NCBI RefSeq assembly: GCF_018271975.1
Contig: NZ_JAGUCN010000008.1
Coordinates: 124,001 to 188,000, forward strand
Origin: Carboxylicivirga mesophila
GTDB taxonomy: Bacteria > Bacteroidota > Bacteroidia > Bacteroidales > Marinilabiliaceae
Length of the DNA stretch: 64,000 nt
Direction: 5' to 3'
Numbering within the stretch: position 1 is the stretch's first letter; every line of letters begins with the position of its first letter. Below, one piece after another: positions 37,482 to 46,288 of this stretch. The notes under the pieces are model-generated. The model did not search any database. It worked only from the letters and a program-made list of their open reading frames with translations, and was not told the origin of the DNA. The translations under genes and the position numbers were made by a program.

Positions 37482-38308
37482 TGGAGTATCCTAAAGTGAC
37501 CATAGTAACACCCTCATATAATCAGGCAGAGTTTCTGGAGAAAACGATTCTCTCAGTTATTAATCAGGATTATCCCAACCTCGAGTACATTGTGATTGAT
37601 GGTGGATCTACTGATAATAGTGTTGATATCATTAAAAAGTATCAGGATAAAATTGATTACTGGGTAAGTGAAAAAGATAATGGACAAAGTCATGCCATTA
37701 ACAAAGGATTTGCCAAAGCAACCGGTCAGATATTTAACTGGTTAAACTCGGATGACTTGCTGTTACCCGGAGCAATTCGTATTGCTGTTGATTATTTAAT
37801 ACAAAATCGTGATATCAAAATGGTGTATGGCGACCGGATAGTAATTGGCACCGATGGCAGATTGTTAAGAGCCGTTGAGAAACCCCGTTACCTTAAAAAG
37901 TATAGTTTTCTGAATGCCAGAATCCCGCAGGAAACAACCTTTTTTACGCGCGACCTGTATGAAAGTGTGGAGGGACTTAACGAGGATTTGCACCTTGTTA
38001 TGGATACAGATTTATGGAAAAAATTTAAAAGCAAAACGGATTTTATCCACATCCCTTTTTACCTGGGAGCCTATCGTGAGCATATCACTTCAAAATCAGT
38101 TGTAAGTTTAGGACTGAACAGGGATTCTGATGCGGCTCGGAAAGAGTTAAAGTACCTTCGGGATAAATATGGAATTAGCTATATGAATAAACGGTGGCTC
38201 TTGAAGTTGTTGTATTATTTTAACTACTTGAGGTTAGCCAGAGAAAAAAGCTCTAAAAAACGTCGAAAAGAAGTTGAACGAATTCTATCACTGATCTATA
38301 AGAGTTAA
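37481..38308 (+). CDS. Glycosyltransferase family 2
   Basis: A 275-residue inverting GT-A enzyme. The N-terminal nucleotide-binding region is VTIVTPSYNQAEFLEKTILS, with VIDGGSTDNSVDII and the DXD-like NSDD (FNWLNSDDLLLPG). It is close to family-2 enzymes of capsule loci with the 'PSYNQ' start. The C-terminus is basic (KKRRKEVERI), which may help membrane association. It starts on the last base of the rffA-type gene. Confidence 0.92.
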   Translation: MEYPKVTIVTPSYNQAEFLEKTILSVINQDYPNLEYIVIDGGSTDNSVDIIKKYQDKIDYWVSEKDNGQSHAINKGFAKATGQIFNWLNSDDLLLPGAIRIAVDYLIQNRDIKMVYGDRIVIGTDGRLLRAVEKPRYLKKYSFLNARIPQETTFFTRDLYESVEGLNEDLHLVMDTDLWKKFKSKTDFIHIPFYLGAYREHITSKSVVSLGLNRDSDAARKELKYLRDKYGISYMNKRWLLKLLYYFNYLRLAREKSSKKRRKEVERILSLIYKS

Positions 38309-38312
38309 AGCT

Positions 38313-39482
38313 ATGGGAGCAGGAATAAAATTAGTACACAATGGCTTTAGAGCCAGCCGGGTGCTTACCCGAAAACTTTTCTATCTGCAATACGACTATT
38401 TTGCCAAAAAAGAGTATGATTCAATTTGGAATGATATTGCTGATGGCCAGCGCTTTTCTTCGGAAGAAGTTAAGCGATATAAAAACAGGTGGAAATGGAG
38501 TCATGCTAATATTATTCCAACGAATCTTTATAAGGTATGCGCAACCATATCAGGTAATCGCAGTGCTGATTTTCTTCCTGATAATGTGTACAATCATTCA
38601 ATTGAGCCGGTACTTAATAATAAACAGGTGAGTCATGCTTATGCCGATAAAGCTTTGTATGACCGATTGTTGGGTAGTCACAAGGAGCTATTGCCGGTAA
38701 CGCTGCTGAAAAATGTAAATGGTATTTTCTATGATGGCCTTGGCAACCAGGTAGCAGACCCTGAAAAACAGATTCAGTCCTTTATTACAAATGAAGAGAA
38801 GTTGCTGGTAAAGCCGTCCATTGATTCATGGGGAGGGCGCGATGTATATGTGTTCTATAAAAACGATGGCAGGTTCACGCTTAAGAATAAAGATACAGAA
38901 CTGACACTAAAATGGCTTCTGCGGAAATTTGAGAAGGATTTTGTTATTCAGCAAGTGCTAAAGCAGCATCCTTTTTACAGGCAGTTCAATGAGTCTTCAT
39001 TCAATACTTTCAGGGTATTCACTTATCGTTCTGTTGCCGATAATAAGCTGCACTTATTGCATGTGGCATTACGGATTGGTAAGCCAGATTCGGAAGTTGA
39101 TAATATTAAAATGGGTGGAACAGCCATTGTAGTTAAATCCAGTGGTGAACTAAATGATTTTGCCCTTCTTAAGACCATGAGGAAGATAGATCACGTACCC
39201 AATAAGCCCGGGTTAAAACTGAAGGAACTGGGTAAGCTGCATAAGATTGATGAAATTAAAGCCACAGCTCTGGAATTAGCCGAATATGTGCCTCACTCAC
39301 GATTGATTGGGTTTGATATGAGTATTGATGAGGACGATAACATTCGACTGGTAGAAATCAATACAAGTAACATTGGTATAGGTGCCCAAATTATGATTGG
39401 TCCTTTTTTCGGGGAATTTACCCAGGAAGTTATTGATTACTGCAAGAAAATGAAAAAGGTGGACATACTTAAAATCTATTAA
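38313..39482 (+). CDS. Sugar-transfer-associated ATP-grasp protein (copy 1)
   Basis: A 389-residue ATP-grasp ligase of the type found beside glycosyltransferases (ATPgrasp_ST). Visible motifs are LVKPSIDSWGGRDVYVF (glycine-rich nucleotide loop), FVIQQVLKQHPFYRQFN, SSFNTFRVFTYRS and the metal-binding end IRLVEINTSNIGIG. ATP-grasp enzymes join a carboxylate, via acyl phosphate, to an amine or thiol; the substrates of this subgroup are not established. It is paralogous to the next gene (shared R-V-x-TYRSV, VDN and PxFGEFTQE-x2-DYC segments), so a tandem duplication occurred. It probably attaches an acid to an amino sugar of the repeat unit; this is an inference. Confidence 0.85.
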   Translation: MGAGIKLVHNGFRASRVLTRKLFYLQYDYFAKKEYDSIWNDIADGQRFSSEEVKRYKNRWKWSHANIIPTNLYKVCATISGNRSADFLPDNVYNHSIEPVLNNKQVSHAYADKALYDRLLGSHKELLPVTLLKNVNGIFYDGLGNQVADPEKQIQSFITNEEKLLVKPSIDSWGGRDVYVFYKNDGRFTLKNKDTELTLKWLLRKFEKDFVIQQVLKQHPFYRQFNESSFNTFRVFTYRSVADNKLHLLHVALRIGKPDSEVDNIKMGGTAIVVKSSGELNDFALLKTMRKIDHVPNKPGLKLKELGKLHKIDEIKATALELAEYVPHSRLIGFDMSIDEDDNIRLVEINTSNIGIGAQIMIGPFFGEFTQEVIDYCKKMKKVDILKIY

Positions 39483-39485
39483 TTC

Positions 39486-40643
39486 GTGAAAACCGTAAAA
39501 AAAATAGCCGGATTCTTTTACCGGGTGACTAAAAAAACGGTAAAAATTCAAAGTTGGTACCTTCATCACTTTGCTTGTTATTTAAACGGGCGAAGGGTTT
39601 GGAAGCGTATTAAAAAGAAGCAAAAGCAAACCAATGTTGAAGCCGGTCTCATTTCTGCAAACAAAGCATACTGGAAACCACTTTGCTCGATGGTACCTCA
39701 GGTTTTTATTAAAGAGTTTACGGCCTTAACGGGTATTAAGTCTGAGCTGTTTGTGCCTGAAAATATTTATTTCACAACCATTGAACCACTGCTGAACAAT
39801 GCCTCAATTTCTTCTGCTTATGAAGATAAAGCTATTATTGACTGGATGCATTCCGGCAATTACTTTCCTAAGATATTCATACGTAATATTCATGGCACCT
39901 ACTATTCGGAGAAGGGCGAGGTAATACAGCCAGTGCTGGATTTTGGAAATGGAACCATTGAGAAAGTAGTTGTTAAGCCATCAGTCGGGTCTCAAGGCGG
40001 GAAAAATATCTACCTCTTTGAGAAGAAAGGAAGTCAATGGATATGCGAAGAAGGGCACGTTCTGTCCATTGAGTTTATGGAAAGTCGTTTCGGGATGAAT
40101 TTCATTGTGCAGGAGTACATACATCAGCATCCTTTTTTCAGTCAGTTTAATCCTTCTTCAGTCAATACGCTGCGGGTAATGACTTATCGTTCTGTTAAAA
40201 ATGAGCAGATACATGTTATTCAGGTGGTGTTGCGTGTTGGGAAGGATGGAAGCGTGGTTGATAATCAGAGCTCTGGCGGTTATGTGTGCGGGATTGGAGC
40301 TGATGGTTGCATTCGCGACTATGCCATTAATAAGAAAGGGGATGTAGTCAATAAGCTGGCTAAAGGGCGTGTTAATTTGTTGGACAAAATGCCGGTGCAT
40401 ATGCTGGATGATGTCAAGCAGGTAGCCAGACAAATAGCCCGGCGTCATGTTCACTCAAGGCTACTGGGCTTTGATTTCTGTGTAGATAAGGATGAGCAAA
40501 TCAAATTGATTGAAGTAAATAATATGGATTTGGCTATTGATTTCATTCAGCAGGTCAACGGCCCGTTATTTGGTGAATTTACACAAGAAATAAGGGATTA
40601 TTGTTTACAACACAAACACAGATTAAAGCACCGGATTATATGA
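39486..40643 (+). CDS. Sugar-transfer-associated ATP-grasp protein (copy 2)
   Basis: A 385-residue paralogue of the preceding gene, with a GTG start. Conserved parts are VVKPSVGSQGGKNIYLF, FIVQEYIHQHPFFSQFN, SSVNTLRVMTYRSV and KLIEVNNMDLAIDF. The N-terminus is basic and hydrophobic (KTVKKIAGFFYRVTKK). The duplicates have diverged strongly, which points to different substrates. It lies 3 bp after copy 1 and ends in an ATGA overlap with the following asparagine-synthetase-like gene. Confidence 0.85.
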   Translation: MKTVKKIAGFFYRVTKKTVKIQSWYLHHFACYLNGRRVWKRIKKKQKQTNVEAGLISANKAYWKPLCSMVPQVFIKEFTALTGIKSELFVPENIYFTTIEPLLNNASISSAYEDKAIIDWMHSGNYFPKIFIRNIHGTYYSEKGEVIQPVLDFGNGTIEKVVVKPSVGSQGGKNIYLFEKKGSQWICEEGHVLSIEFMESRFGMNFIVQEYIHQHPFFSQFNPSSVNTLRVMTYRSVKNEQIHVIQVVLRVGKDGSVVDNQSSGGYVCGIGADGCIRDYAINKKGDVVNKLAKGRVNLLDKMPVHMLDDVKQVARQIARRHVHSRLLGFDFCVDKDEQIKLIEVNNMDLAIDFIQQVNGPLFGEFTQEIRDYCLQHKHRLKHRII

Positions 40644-42262
40644 TTATTGATGCTTTACATTTTGATCAACTGAAACCATTCTTTTTCAAAGGATTCTTAT
40701 TTGGAAAAGCTTTTAAAGATGCATGTGCATTCGTAGAAGCGGGTATTCGAGAGAAGGGAAGTGATTTTATTAGTGAACTGAATGGCAGTTTCTGTGGCTA
40801 TTACTTTAACAGGGAAAAGGGGGAACTCATTGTTTTTAATGACCGCCTTGGCATGGCTGATCTATACCTCTATAACAATGGTAATAGGGTAATTATTGCT
40901 GATGATTATACAACGGTATGTGAGCTGGCTGATGATGCATCCGTTGATCTTTTAGCTTTGGGTGAGATGATAAAATTCCAGACACCTTTGTTTAGTCGTA
41001 CTTTTCATCCGCACATCAGGCTTTGTGATAATGCATCCCTTATAACCATTAACACCTTAACGAAAGAAATAACAGAGTCACGGTACTGGCGGTTTACAGC
41101 TGTGCCCCAGGAGCGCAGTAAAAGAAGTCTTAAGAGTGATTTTGTTGATATTTACATTAAGGCTGTTGAACAGTGCTTTAATGAAACGGACAGGCGCTAT
41201 GTTATAGCTAACTCAGGAGGCCTCGATTCCCGATGCAATATTCATATATCGAAGCAACTGGGTAAGGAATTTCAGACTTATACTTATGGGCAGGAGCAAT
41301 CTGATGCCTGCTATATCGCTAAACGAATTGAGAAGAAGTTAAAGCTACAACAACAATACATTAAAGTTGATGACGATTTCTTAAGCCACTATAGTGAGCT
41401 GCACCTTCAGAACAGGCCAATGATGCCTATTAATTACTGTTGGTATCAGTCGGCTTATAAGCATCTTGAGCAGTTTGATATAAATATAACAGGGTTTGAT
41501 GCTAATTTTCTGGAAGCCTTCACGCATATGGATCCGGCTGGCGGATATAATGCTATAAAGGACGCGACTGAAGATAAGCAGTTGCTTTATAATTTCAATC
41601 TTCATTCGGTGTGTTCAGATGAGCTGTTTGCCAAATTAGTAAGGCAGCCCCAACAAATGCTTAGCTACGACAGTTATGTTGCTGAAATGAAGAACTTAAA
41701 CTCGGCAGAAGTATTTGATAAGTTTGATGAATTTGAACAAATCAATCGGCAAAGGCGCCTGACAAAAGCTGAACCATGGATGAATTACTATGGGGAACTG
41801 GAGGCGCGTAGTCCAATAATTCATAACGATATGGTGGATTTTAGTTTGTCTTTACCACTTTCGTATCGCCTGGACAGAATCCTTTATAAAGAAGCGATGG
41901 CTGATTACTTGGGGGCCATTGGACGTATTCGTTTTGAGCGGATGCCTTGGGGCCTAAACGAACCAAAAGGATTGAAGCGTACCGTATTGGAAACTGTTTG
42001 GAAGGCCGATCATAAATTGTATAAAAAATATGGAAGAGCCTTATGGTTCAAAGGTGCGCATAAGAACATTAAGATGTGGCTTAGTAATTCATCAAATATC
42101 AAATTTATTGGAGATACCCTGAAAAGGCCCAATAGCTTGTTTGAAGAGTTATTTGATCATCAGTATCTGCAAAGTAACTATCAAAAGCTTATTAAAACCA
42201 ATTTTCTGGTTTTGTGCAGTATAGTAAGTATTAAAATGTATATGGATAAGCTAAACAAATGA
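40640..42262 (+). CDS. Asparagine-synthetase-like protein without glutaminase cysteine (copy 1)
   Basis: I place the start at ATG 40640 (540 residues), overlapping the upstream TGA; a TTG at 40601 would add 13 residues within the previous gene. The N-terminal half resembles the class II glutamine amidotransferase fold (ELNGSFCGYYFNREKGELIVFNDRLGMADLYLY split here) but the protein begins MIIDAL, so the catalytic Cys at position 2 is missing. The synthetase half has the PP-loop ANSGGLDSRCN (Ser192) and RLTKAEPWMNYYGELEARSPIIHNDMVDF. It should adenylate a carboxylate and use ammonia or an amine from another source. Such Cys-less homologues act in beta-lactam, lasso-peptide and polysaccharide pathways. 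Confidence 0.8.
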   Translation: MIIDALHFDQLKPFFFKGFLFGKAFKDACAFVEAGIREKGSDFISELNGSFCGYYFNREKGELIVFNDRLGMADLYLYNNGNRVIIADDYTTVCELADDASVDLLALGEMIKFQTPLFSRTFHPHIRLCDNASLITINTLTKEITESRYWRFTAVPQERSKRSLKSDFVDIYIKAVEQCFNETDRRYVIANSGGLDSRCNIHISKQLGKEFQTYTYGQEQSDACYIAKRIEKKLKLQQQYIKVDDDFLSHYSELHLQNRPMMPINYCWYQSAYKHLEQFDINITGFDANFLEAFTHMDPAGGYNAIKDATEDKQLLYNFNLHSVCSDELFAKLVRQPQQMLSYDSYVAEMKNLNSAEVFDKFDEFEQINRQRRLTKAEPWMNYYGELEARSPIIHNDMVDFSLSLPLSYRLDRILYKEAMADYLGAIGRIRFERMPWGLNEPKGLKRTVLETVWKADHKLYKKYGRALWFKGAHKNIKMWLSNSSNIKFIGDTLKRPNSLFEELFDHQYLQSNYQKLIKTNFLVLCSIVSIKMYMDKLNK

Positions 42263-42331
42263 GAATTAACAGTTGATGTTAATGATAAATTAGCTAATGA
42301 ATATAACCATAACCGTCTAAAACCTGATAGG

Positions 42332-43468
42332 ATGAAAATAGCCTATGTTATGGCATCGCATGTGCCAAGTAAAAATGCCAATAGTGTCCATGTCATGAAG
42401 ATGTGTCAGAGTTTGGCAAAATTAGGGCATGAGGTGACTTTATATTCCATTTTTGTAGAAGGTATAGCAGAAAAAGGAGTTGATAATGTCTATGCGTTTT
42501 ATGGGGTAGAGCCTAACTTTAAAATTGAGAGTATTTATTTTCCGGCTAATGCACGCTTGATGAAGTATCGTTTTGTTCACCTTTCTATTAGTAAACTGAT
42601 AAAATGGCAACCTGATTTGGTGTATTTCAGAGGGGTATTAGCAGCCTATTATCTTAATTTGCGCTCCCGGATTCCGTTTATTCTTGAGTCGCATGGCCCG
42701 GTTTTACAAAGCGGAAAAAAGCAGAATCAATGGATGTTGAAACGCCTGTTAAAATCAAAGCAGCTGAAGCAGTTTGTGGTAATAACGGAGGCGCTGAAAG
42801 ATATCTACCAAACAGATGAAACATTTACAAAGGCTAATGTTAATACCTTAGTGCTGGCCGATGGTTCTGACAGAGTGCCGGATTTTGAAAAGATAAATGA
42901 TTTTGCTCTTCGCAAAGATGTTTTGCAGGTAGGTTATTTTGGACACCTTTACAAGGGGCGCGGCATCGATATTATTTTAGCTGTAGCCAAAAAACTGGAA
43001 CATTATGATTTTCATATAGTAGGTGGCAAGCAAAAAGATATTGAGTACTGGAAAACCCAGGCTGAAGGCATTACCAATATTCGTTTTCATGGCCATGTAA
43101 GTCCTGGCATGGTATATAAATACCGTAATAGCTGTGATATTCTGCTGGCACCCTATCAGCAAAAAGTATATGTGGCAGGAGGGCAACAGGAGTCTGCCCA
43201 ATATATGTCGCCACTAAAGGTATTTGAATACATGGCTTCACGTAAGGCTATAATCTGTTCCGATATGCCTGTGTTACGAGAGGTATTATCGGAGAGTAAT
43301 GCGATGCTTGTGCGGCCCGATTCAACAGAGGAATGGAGCGATGCCATTGTTAAATTAGAAGATATTATATTGCGTAATCGTATTGCAGATGAAGCTTATA
43401 AAGAGTTTAATGAACATTATACCTGGGATAAACGTGCAGTATTAGCCCTTAACGGTATTAAACTATAG
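42332..43468 (+). CDS. Glycosyltransferase family 4
   Basis: A 378-residue GT-B enzyme beginning MKIAYVMASHVPSKNANSVH, a start common in exopolysaccharide GT4 proteins. The linker region has VGYFGHLYKGRGIDIILAVA, and the donor site MSPLKVFEYMASRKAIICSDMP carries the P-L-K-x2-E-Y-M pattern. The 69-bp gap upstream contains no clear promoter or terminator, so it is probably still in the same operon. Confidence 0.9.
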   Translation: MKIAYVMASHVPSKNANSVHVMKMCQSLAKLGHEVTLYSIFVEGIAEKGVDNVYAFYGVEPNFKIESIYFPANARLMKYRFVHLSISKLIKWQPDLVYFRGVLAAYYLNLRSRIPFILESHGPVLQSGKKQNQWMLKRLLKSKQLKQFVVITEALKDIYQTDETFTKANVNTLVLADGSDRVPDFEKINDFALRKDVLQVGYFGHLYKGRGIDIILAVAKKLEHYDFHIVGGKQKDIEYWKTQAEGITNIRFHGHVSPGMVYKYRNSCDILLAPYQQKVYVAGGQQESAQYMSPLKVFEYMASRKAIICSDMPVLREVLSESNAMLVRPDSTEEWSDAIVKLEDIILRNRIADEAYKEFNEHYTWDKRAVLALNGIKL

Positions 43469-43484
43469 ATTGACTGGAGTGTGT

Positions 43485-44576
43485 ATGAAAGTTGTAATGT
43501 TGATTGATAGCCTCAGAGACGGAGGGAAAGAGAGAAGAGCAACTGAGTTGCTGCAAGGACTGAGCAGGTACTCTGATGTTGATTGTAAAGTGATTTTATT
43601 GAAGGATAATATTCATTACAAAGAAGTTTTGGATTTAAACTTCGAAGTGATTGTTTTTAAGCGGGTTTACAAACGCGATATTAGTGTTTTCAAAAAAATA
43701 TATGATGTAATAAAAAACTATCAACCCGATATAATACATAGTTGGGGATCTATGCCCTCAATTTTTTGTTTACCGGCTGTTTTGCTGCAAAAAAAGACAT
43801 TTATAAATGCCATGATATCTAATTCGGTTTGTCCAGTGATGTCTAAGAATTGGATTCGGTCAAAAATAACCTTTCCTTTCTCAGATGTTATACTGGCTAA
43901 CTCCGATATTGGCATTAAATCATACCATGTGCCTCAGAGTAAGGCCATGGTCATTAGAAATGGATTTTGTATGAGCCGTGTTGAGAATTTGCCTGATAGA
44001 GATAGTGTTATTGATGAGTTTGATTGGCATGATCGGAAAGAGCATTTCTTTATTGGAATGGTGGCTTCCATCGATTACCGGAAAGATTTTCCATTATTCA
44101 TTGAGGCAGCTAACCAATTTCTGGAGAGCAATAGTAATGTTACCTTTTTGGTTATTGGGGATGGGCCTGATAAAGATGCAGTAGAGTCAATGGTTGCACC
44201 CGGAAATAGAGAGCATATTCTGTTTTTAGGCAAGCGAAGAGGTGTCGAACGCTTGGTTAATATGTTAGATATTGGTGTTCTTTGTACTCATGGCGAAGGA
44301 ACTTCCAATGCCATTATGGAATACATGGCTTGTAAAAAGCCAGTGGTGGCCACAAACGTTCCGGGTAATGCCGAACTGCTAAAGGACGGTGAACTTGGAG
44401 TTCTTGTAAAACGTGGCAGCAGAATGGAGCTTGTTGAAGCTTGGCAGAAGATGAAAGATAACCAGTCATTTGCCCAGGAAATGGGGCAGAAAGCCTATAA
44501 TTACATTACAGAACATATGGATAATAAGGTTGTTGTACAGCAGTATGTCGATTTATATCACCAGCTAACCCAATAA
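43485..44576 (+). CDS. Glycosyltransferase family 4
   Basis: A GT-B enzyme of 363 residues if it starts at ATG 43485; a TTG at 43470 would add five residues. GGAG lies just before the ATG. The N-terminus is MKVVMLIDSLRDGGKERRA and the donor site is THGEGTSNAIMEYMACKKPV with VVATNVPGN. It starts 16 bp after the preceding GT4 and ends 4 bp before the next gene. It resembles the first GT4 of the locus (EGTSN-x2-ME). Confidence 0.9.
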   Translation: MKVVMLIDSLRDGGKERRATELLQGLSRYSDVDCKVILLKDNIHYKEVLDLNFEVIVFKRVYKRDISVFKKIYDVIKNYQPDIIHSWGSMPSIFCLPAVLLQKKTFINAMISNSVCPVMSKNWIRSKITFPFSDVILANSDIGIKSYHVPQSKAMVIRNGFCMSRVENLPDRDSVIDEFDWHDRKEHFFIGMVASIDYRKDFPLFIEAANQFLESNSNVTFLVIGDGPDKDAVESMVAPGNREHILFLGKRRGVERLVNMLDIGVLCTHGEGTSNAIMEYMACKKPVVATNVPGNAELLKDGELGVLVKRGSRMELVEAWQKMKDNQSFAQEMGQKAYNYITEHMDNKVVVQQYVDLYHQLTQ

Positions 44577-44580
44577 TACT

Positions 44581-46284
44581 ATGTCAAGATTTCTATTAAC
44601 CGTAAAGCGATCAGGTGAGCAAATGCTTACCCCCGAGGTTGTTAAATTAATTTCAGATACTATTCAGCCTGATAATATTAAATACAATAATCCGGTATTA
44701 ATTGATAGCAGTGGGGTGCAGTATGCAGCTGTTAACCCGGTTGCTTCTTTGCGCTATACTGAAAACGGGATTTGTTTTGGAGGTTTATCTCACCCGGGTA
44801 AGGAATGGGACAAGGTAGGCACTGAATTTAAACGAGGTGATATTGTTATCTGGCGTAATGACCAACAATGGCTCGAGGTATTATCCGATCCGGTAGCAGT
44901 CAGAACTCTTTGGTACTATTTAGATGATGAGCAGTTTATCATGTCAACCTCACAGCGTGCCATTGCTATGTTATTGGGCGACTTTGAGTTTAATAAGCAG
45001 GCTGTTCCATGGATGTTACAGTGCGGCTCAATGGGGCCTAATGCCTGGGATAAACGGGTGCATTATCTGCCCGGCAACAGTGTGCTTAAACTCAATCGCT
45101 TGAACTGGTCGGTAGATATAGTAAGTGACCCCTTAAAAGCGAATGTGATTGAGCGCAGTGAGGCTGAACAGATTGATATGCTTAAAGAGACCATTAACGG
45201 TGCATTTAGCAATTTTGAATATAATCCGGAAGAGTGGCAATTAGCTTTATCAGGAGGATATGATAGCCGGACTTTGTTGTGTTTTCTTCAACAGTTTGCC
45301 GAGCCGCATTGCTTGACCTGGGGCATAAAAGAGGCAGTTAATATGCCTGCAAATGATGCGTTTGTGGCTAAAAAGCTGGCAGCTCATTTTAAGCTGAAGC
45401 ATACGTATTACGAAACTAATGTGGCACCCGAGCCTGTTGAAACTATTTTTAAGCGATTTTTGATTTGTGGAGAGGGAAGAGTAGATCATATCTCGGGATA
45501 TATGGATGGTTTTGCCATCTGGAAGCGCCTATTTGAAAATGGTGTACATGGAGTCATACGGGCCAATCAGGGATTTGGCCAACGGCATGTGAGCAGTGAG
45601 ATGGATGTAAAGCGTTGCGTTGGTATAAGGCTTAACTCTGAGTTGTTGTATAGTAAGAAGTTTGATGAACTAAACCTGAGTGAAGATAATCTGCCGGAAT
45701 GGGTGGCTCGTAAAGATAATGAGACACTTGAGGTTTGGCGCGACAGGTTGTATTATAATTTCAGAATACCTTTTATTCATGGCGGACTAAATGAGCTGAA
45801 GGTAGCATATACCGAAGTGGCTAATCCATGGTATACCTATAATATCGTCAAAAAGGCTCATGAGCTGCCGGATGATTCACGAAGTCAGAAAACCATGTTT
45901 AAAAAGGTCCTTCATACTATTGGACCCGATATTGAATTTGCTAAATATCCGGCCATTGAATTTGCTCATGAAATCTTGCATAAGCCTCATATTAAGGACT
46001 TTTTAATAGGCTATCTGAAAGGGATTAATAATAGCGAATTGTTATCTGATGAGTTTGTCAATTATGTACTATCGCGCATTGATAAAGAGAAGGTAAGGCC
46101 AAAACGCTTTAGCAAACGTGCCATTGCCATCTTTGTCAGGCAGCATCTGCCAGCCAAGTTAGTCAAGTTCTTACGAAAGGTTCCTGTAACCAGGGATTTG
46201 GATGATTATACCCTGGCTTTTAGGATTTACCTTTTAGTAGAGATGGTTCAGATACTTAAAAAAGACAGCTCATTACTTAAATAG
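44581..46284 (+). CDS. Asparagine-synthetase-like protein without glutaminase cysteine (copy 2)
   Basis: A 567-residue homologue of asparagine synthetase. The chain begins MSRFLLTVKR, so the N-terminal Cys nucleophile is absent and the glutaminase domain (about 1-190) is degenerate. The PP-loop is ALSGGYDSRTLL (Ser224), followed by LTWGIKEAVNMPANDA and VANPWYTYNIVKKAHELP. It is more related in layout to copy 1 than to the true AsnB of the locus. It probably makes an amide or adenylate on a polymer precursor. It ends only 4 bp from the end of a convergent gene, with no terminator visible between them. Confidence 0.82.
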   Translation: MSRFLLTVKRSGEQMLTPEVVKLISDTIQPDNIKYNNPVLIDSSGVQYAAVNPVASLRYTENGICFGGLSHPGKEWDKVGTEFKRGDIVIWRNDQQWLEVLSDPVAVRTLWYYLDDEQFIMSTSQRAIAMLLGDFEFNKQAVPWMLQCGSMGPNAWDKRVHYLPGNSVLKLNRLNWSVDIVSDPLKANVIERSEAEQIDMLKETINGAFSNFEYNPEEWQLALSGGYDSRTLLCFLQQFAEPHCLTWGIKEAVNMPANDAFVAKKLAAHFKLKHTYYETNVAPEPVETIFKRFLICGEGRVDHISGYMDGFAIWKRLFENGVHGVIRANQGFGQRHVSSEMDVKRCVGIRLNSELLYSKKFDELNLSEDNLPEWVARKDNETLEVWRDRLYYNFRIPFIHGGLNELKVAYTEVANPWYTYNIVKKAHELPDDSRSQKTMFKKVLHTIGPDIEFAKYPAIEFAHEILHKPHIKDFLIGYLKGINNSELLSDEFVNYVLSRIDKEKVRPKRFSKRAIAIFVRQHLPAKLVKFLRKVPVTRDLDDYTLAFRIYLLVEMVQILKKDSSLLK

Positions 46285-46288
46285 GCTA

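Noticed and set aside
40601-40640. TTG start for the first asparagine-synthetase-like gene
   Set aside because: It would lie 43 bp inside the preceding gene; ATG 40640 overlaps that gene's stop in the usual ATGA manner.
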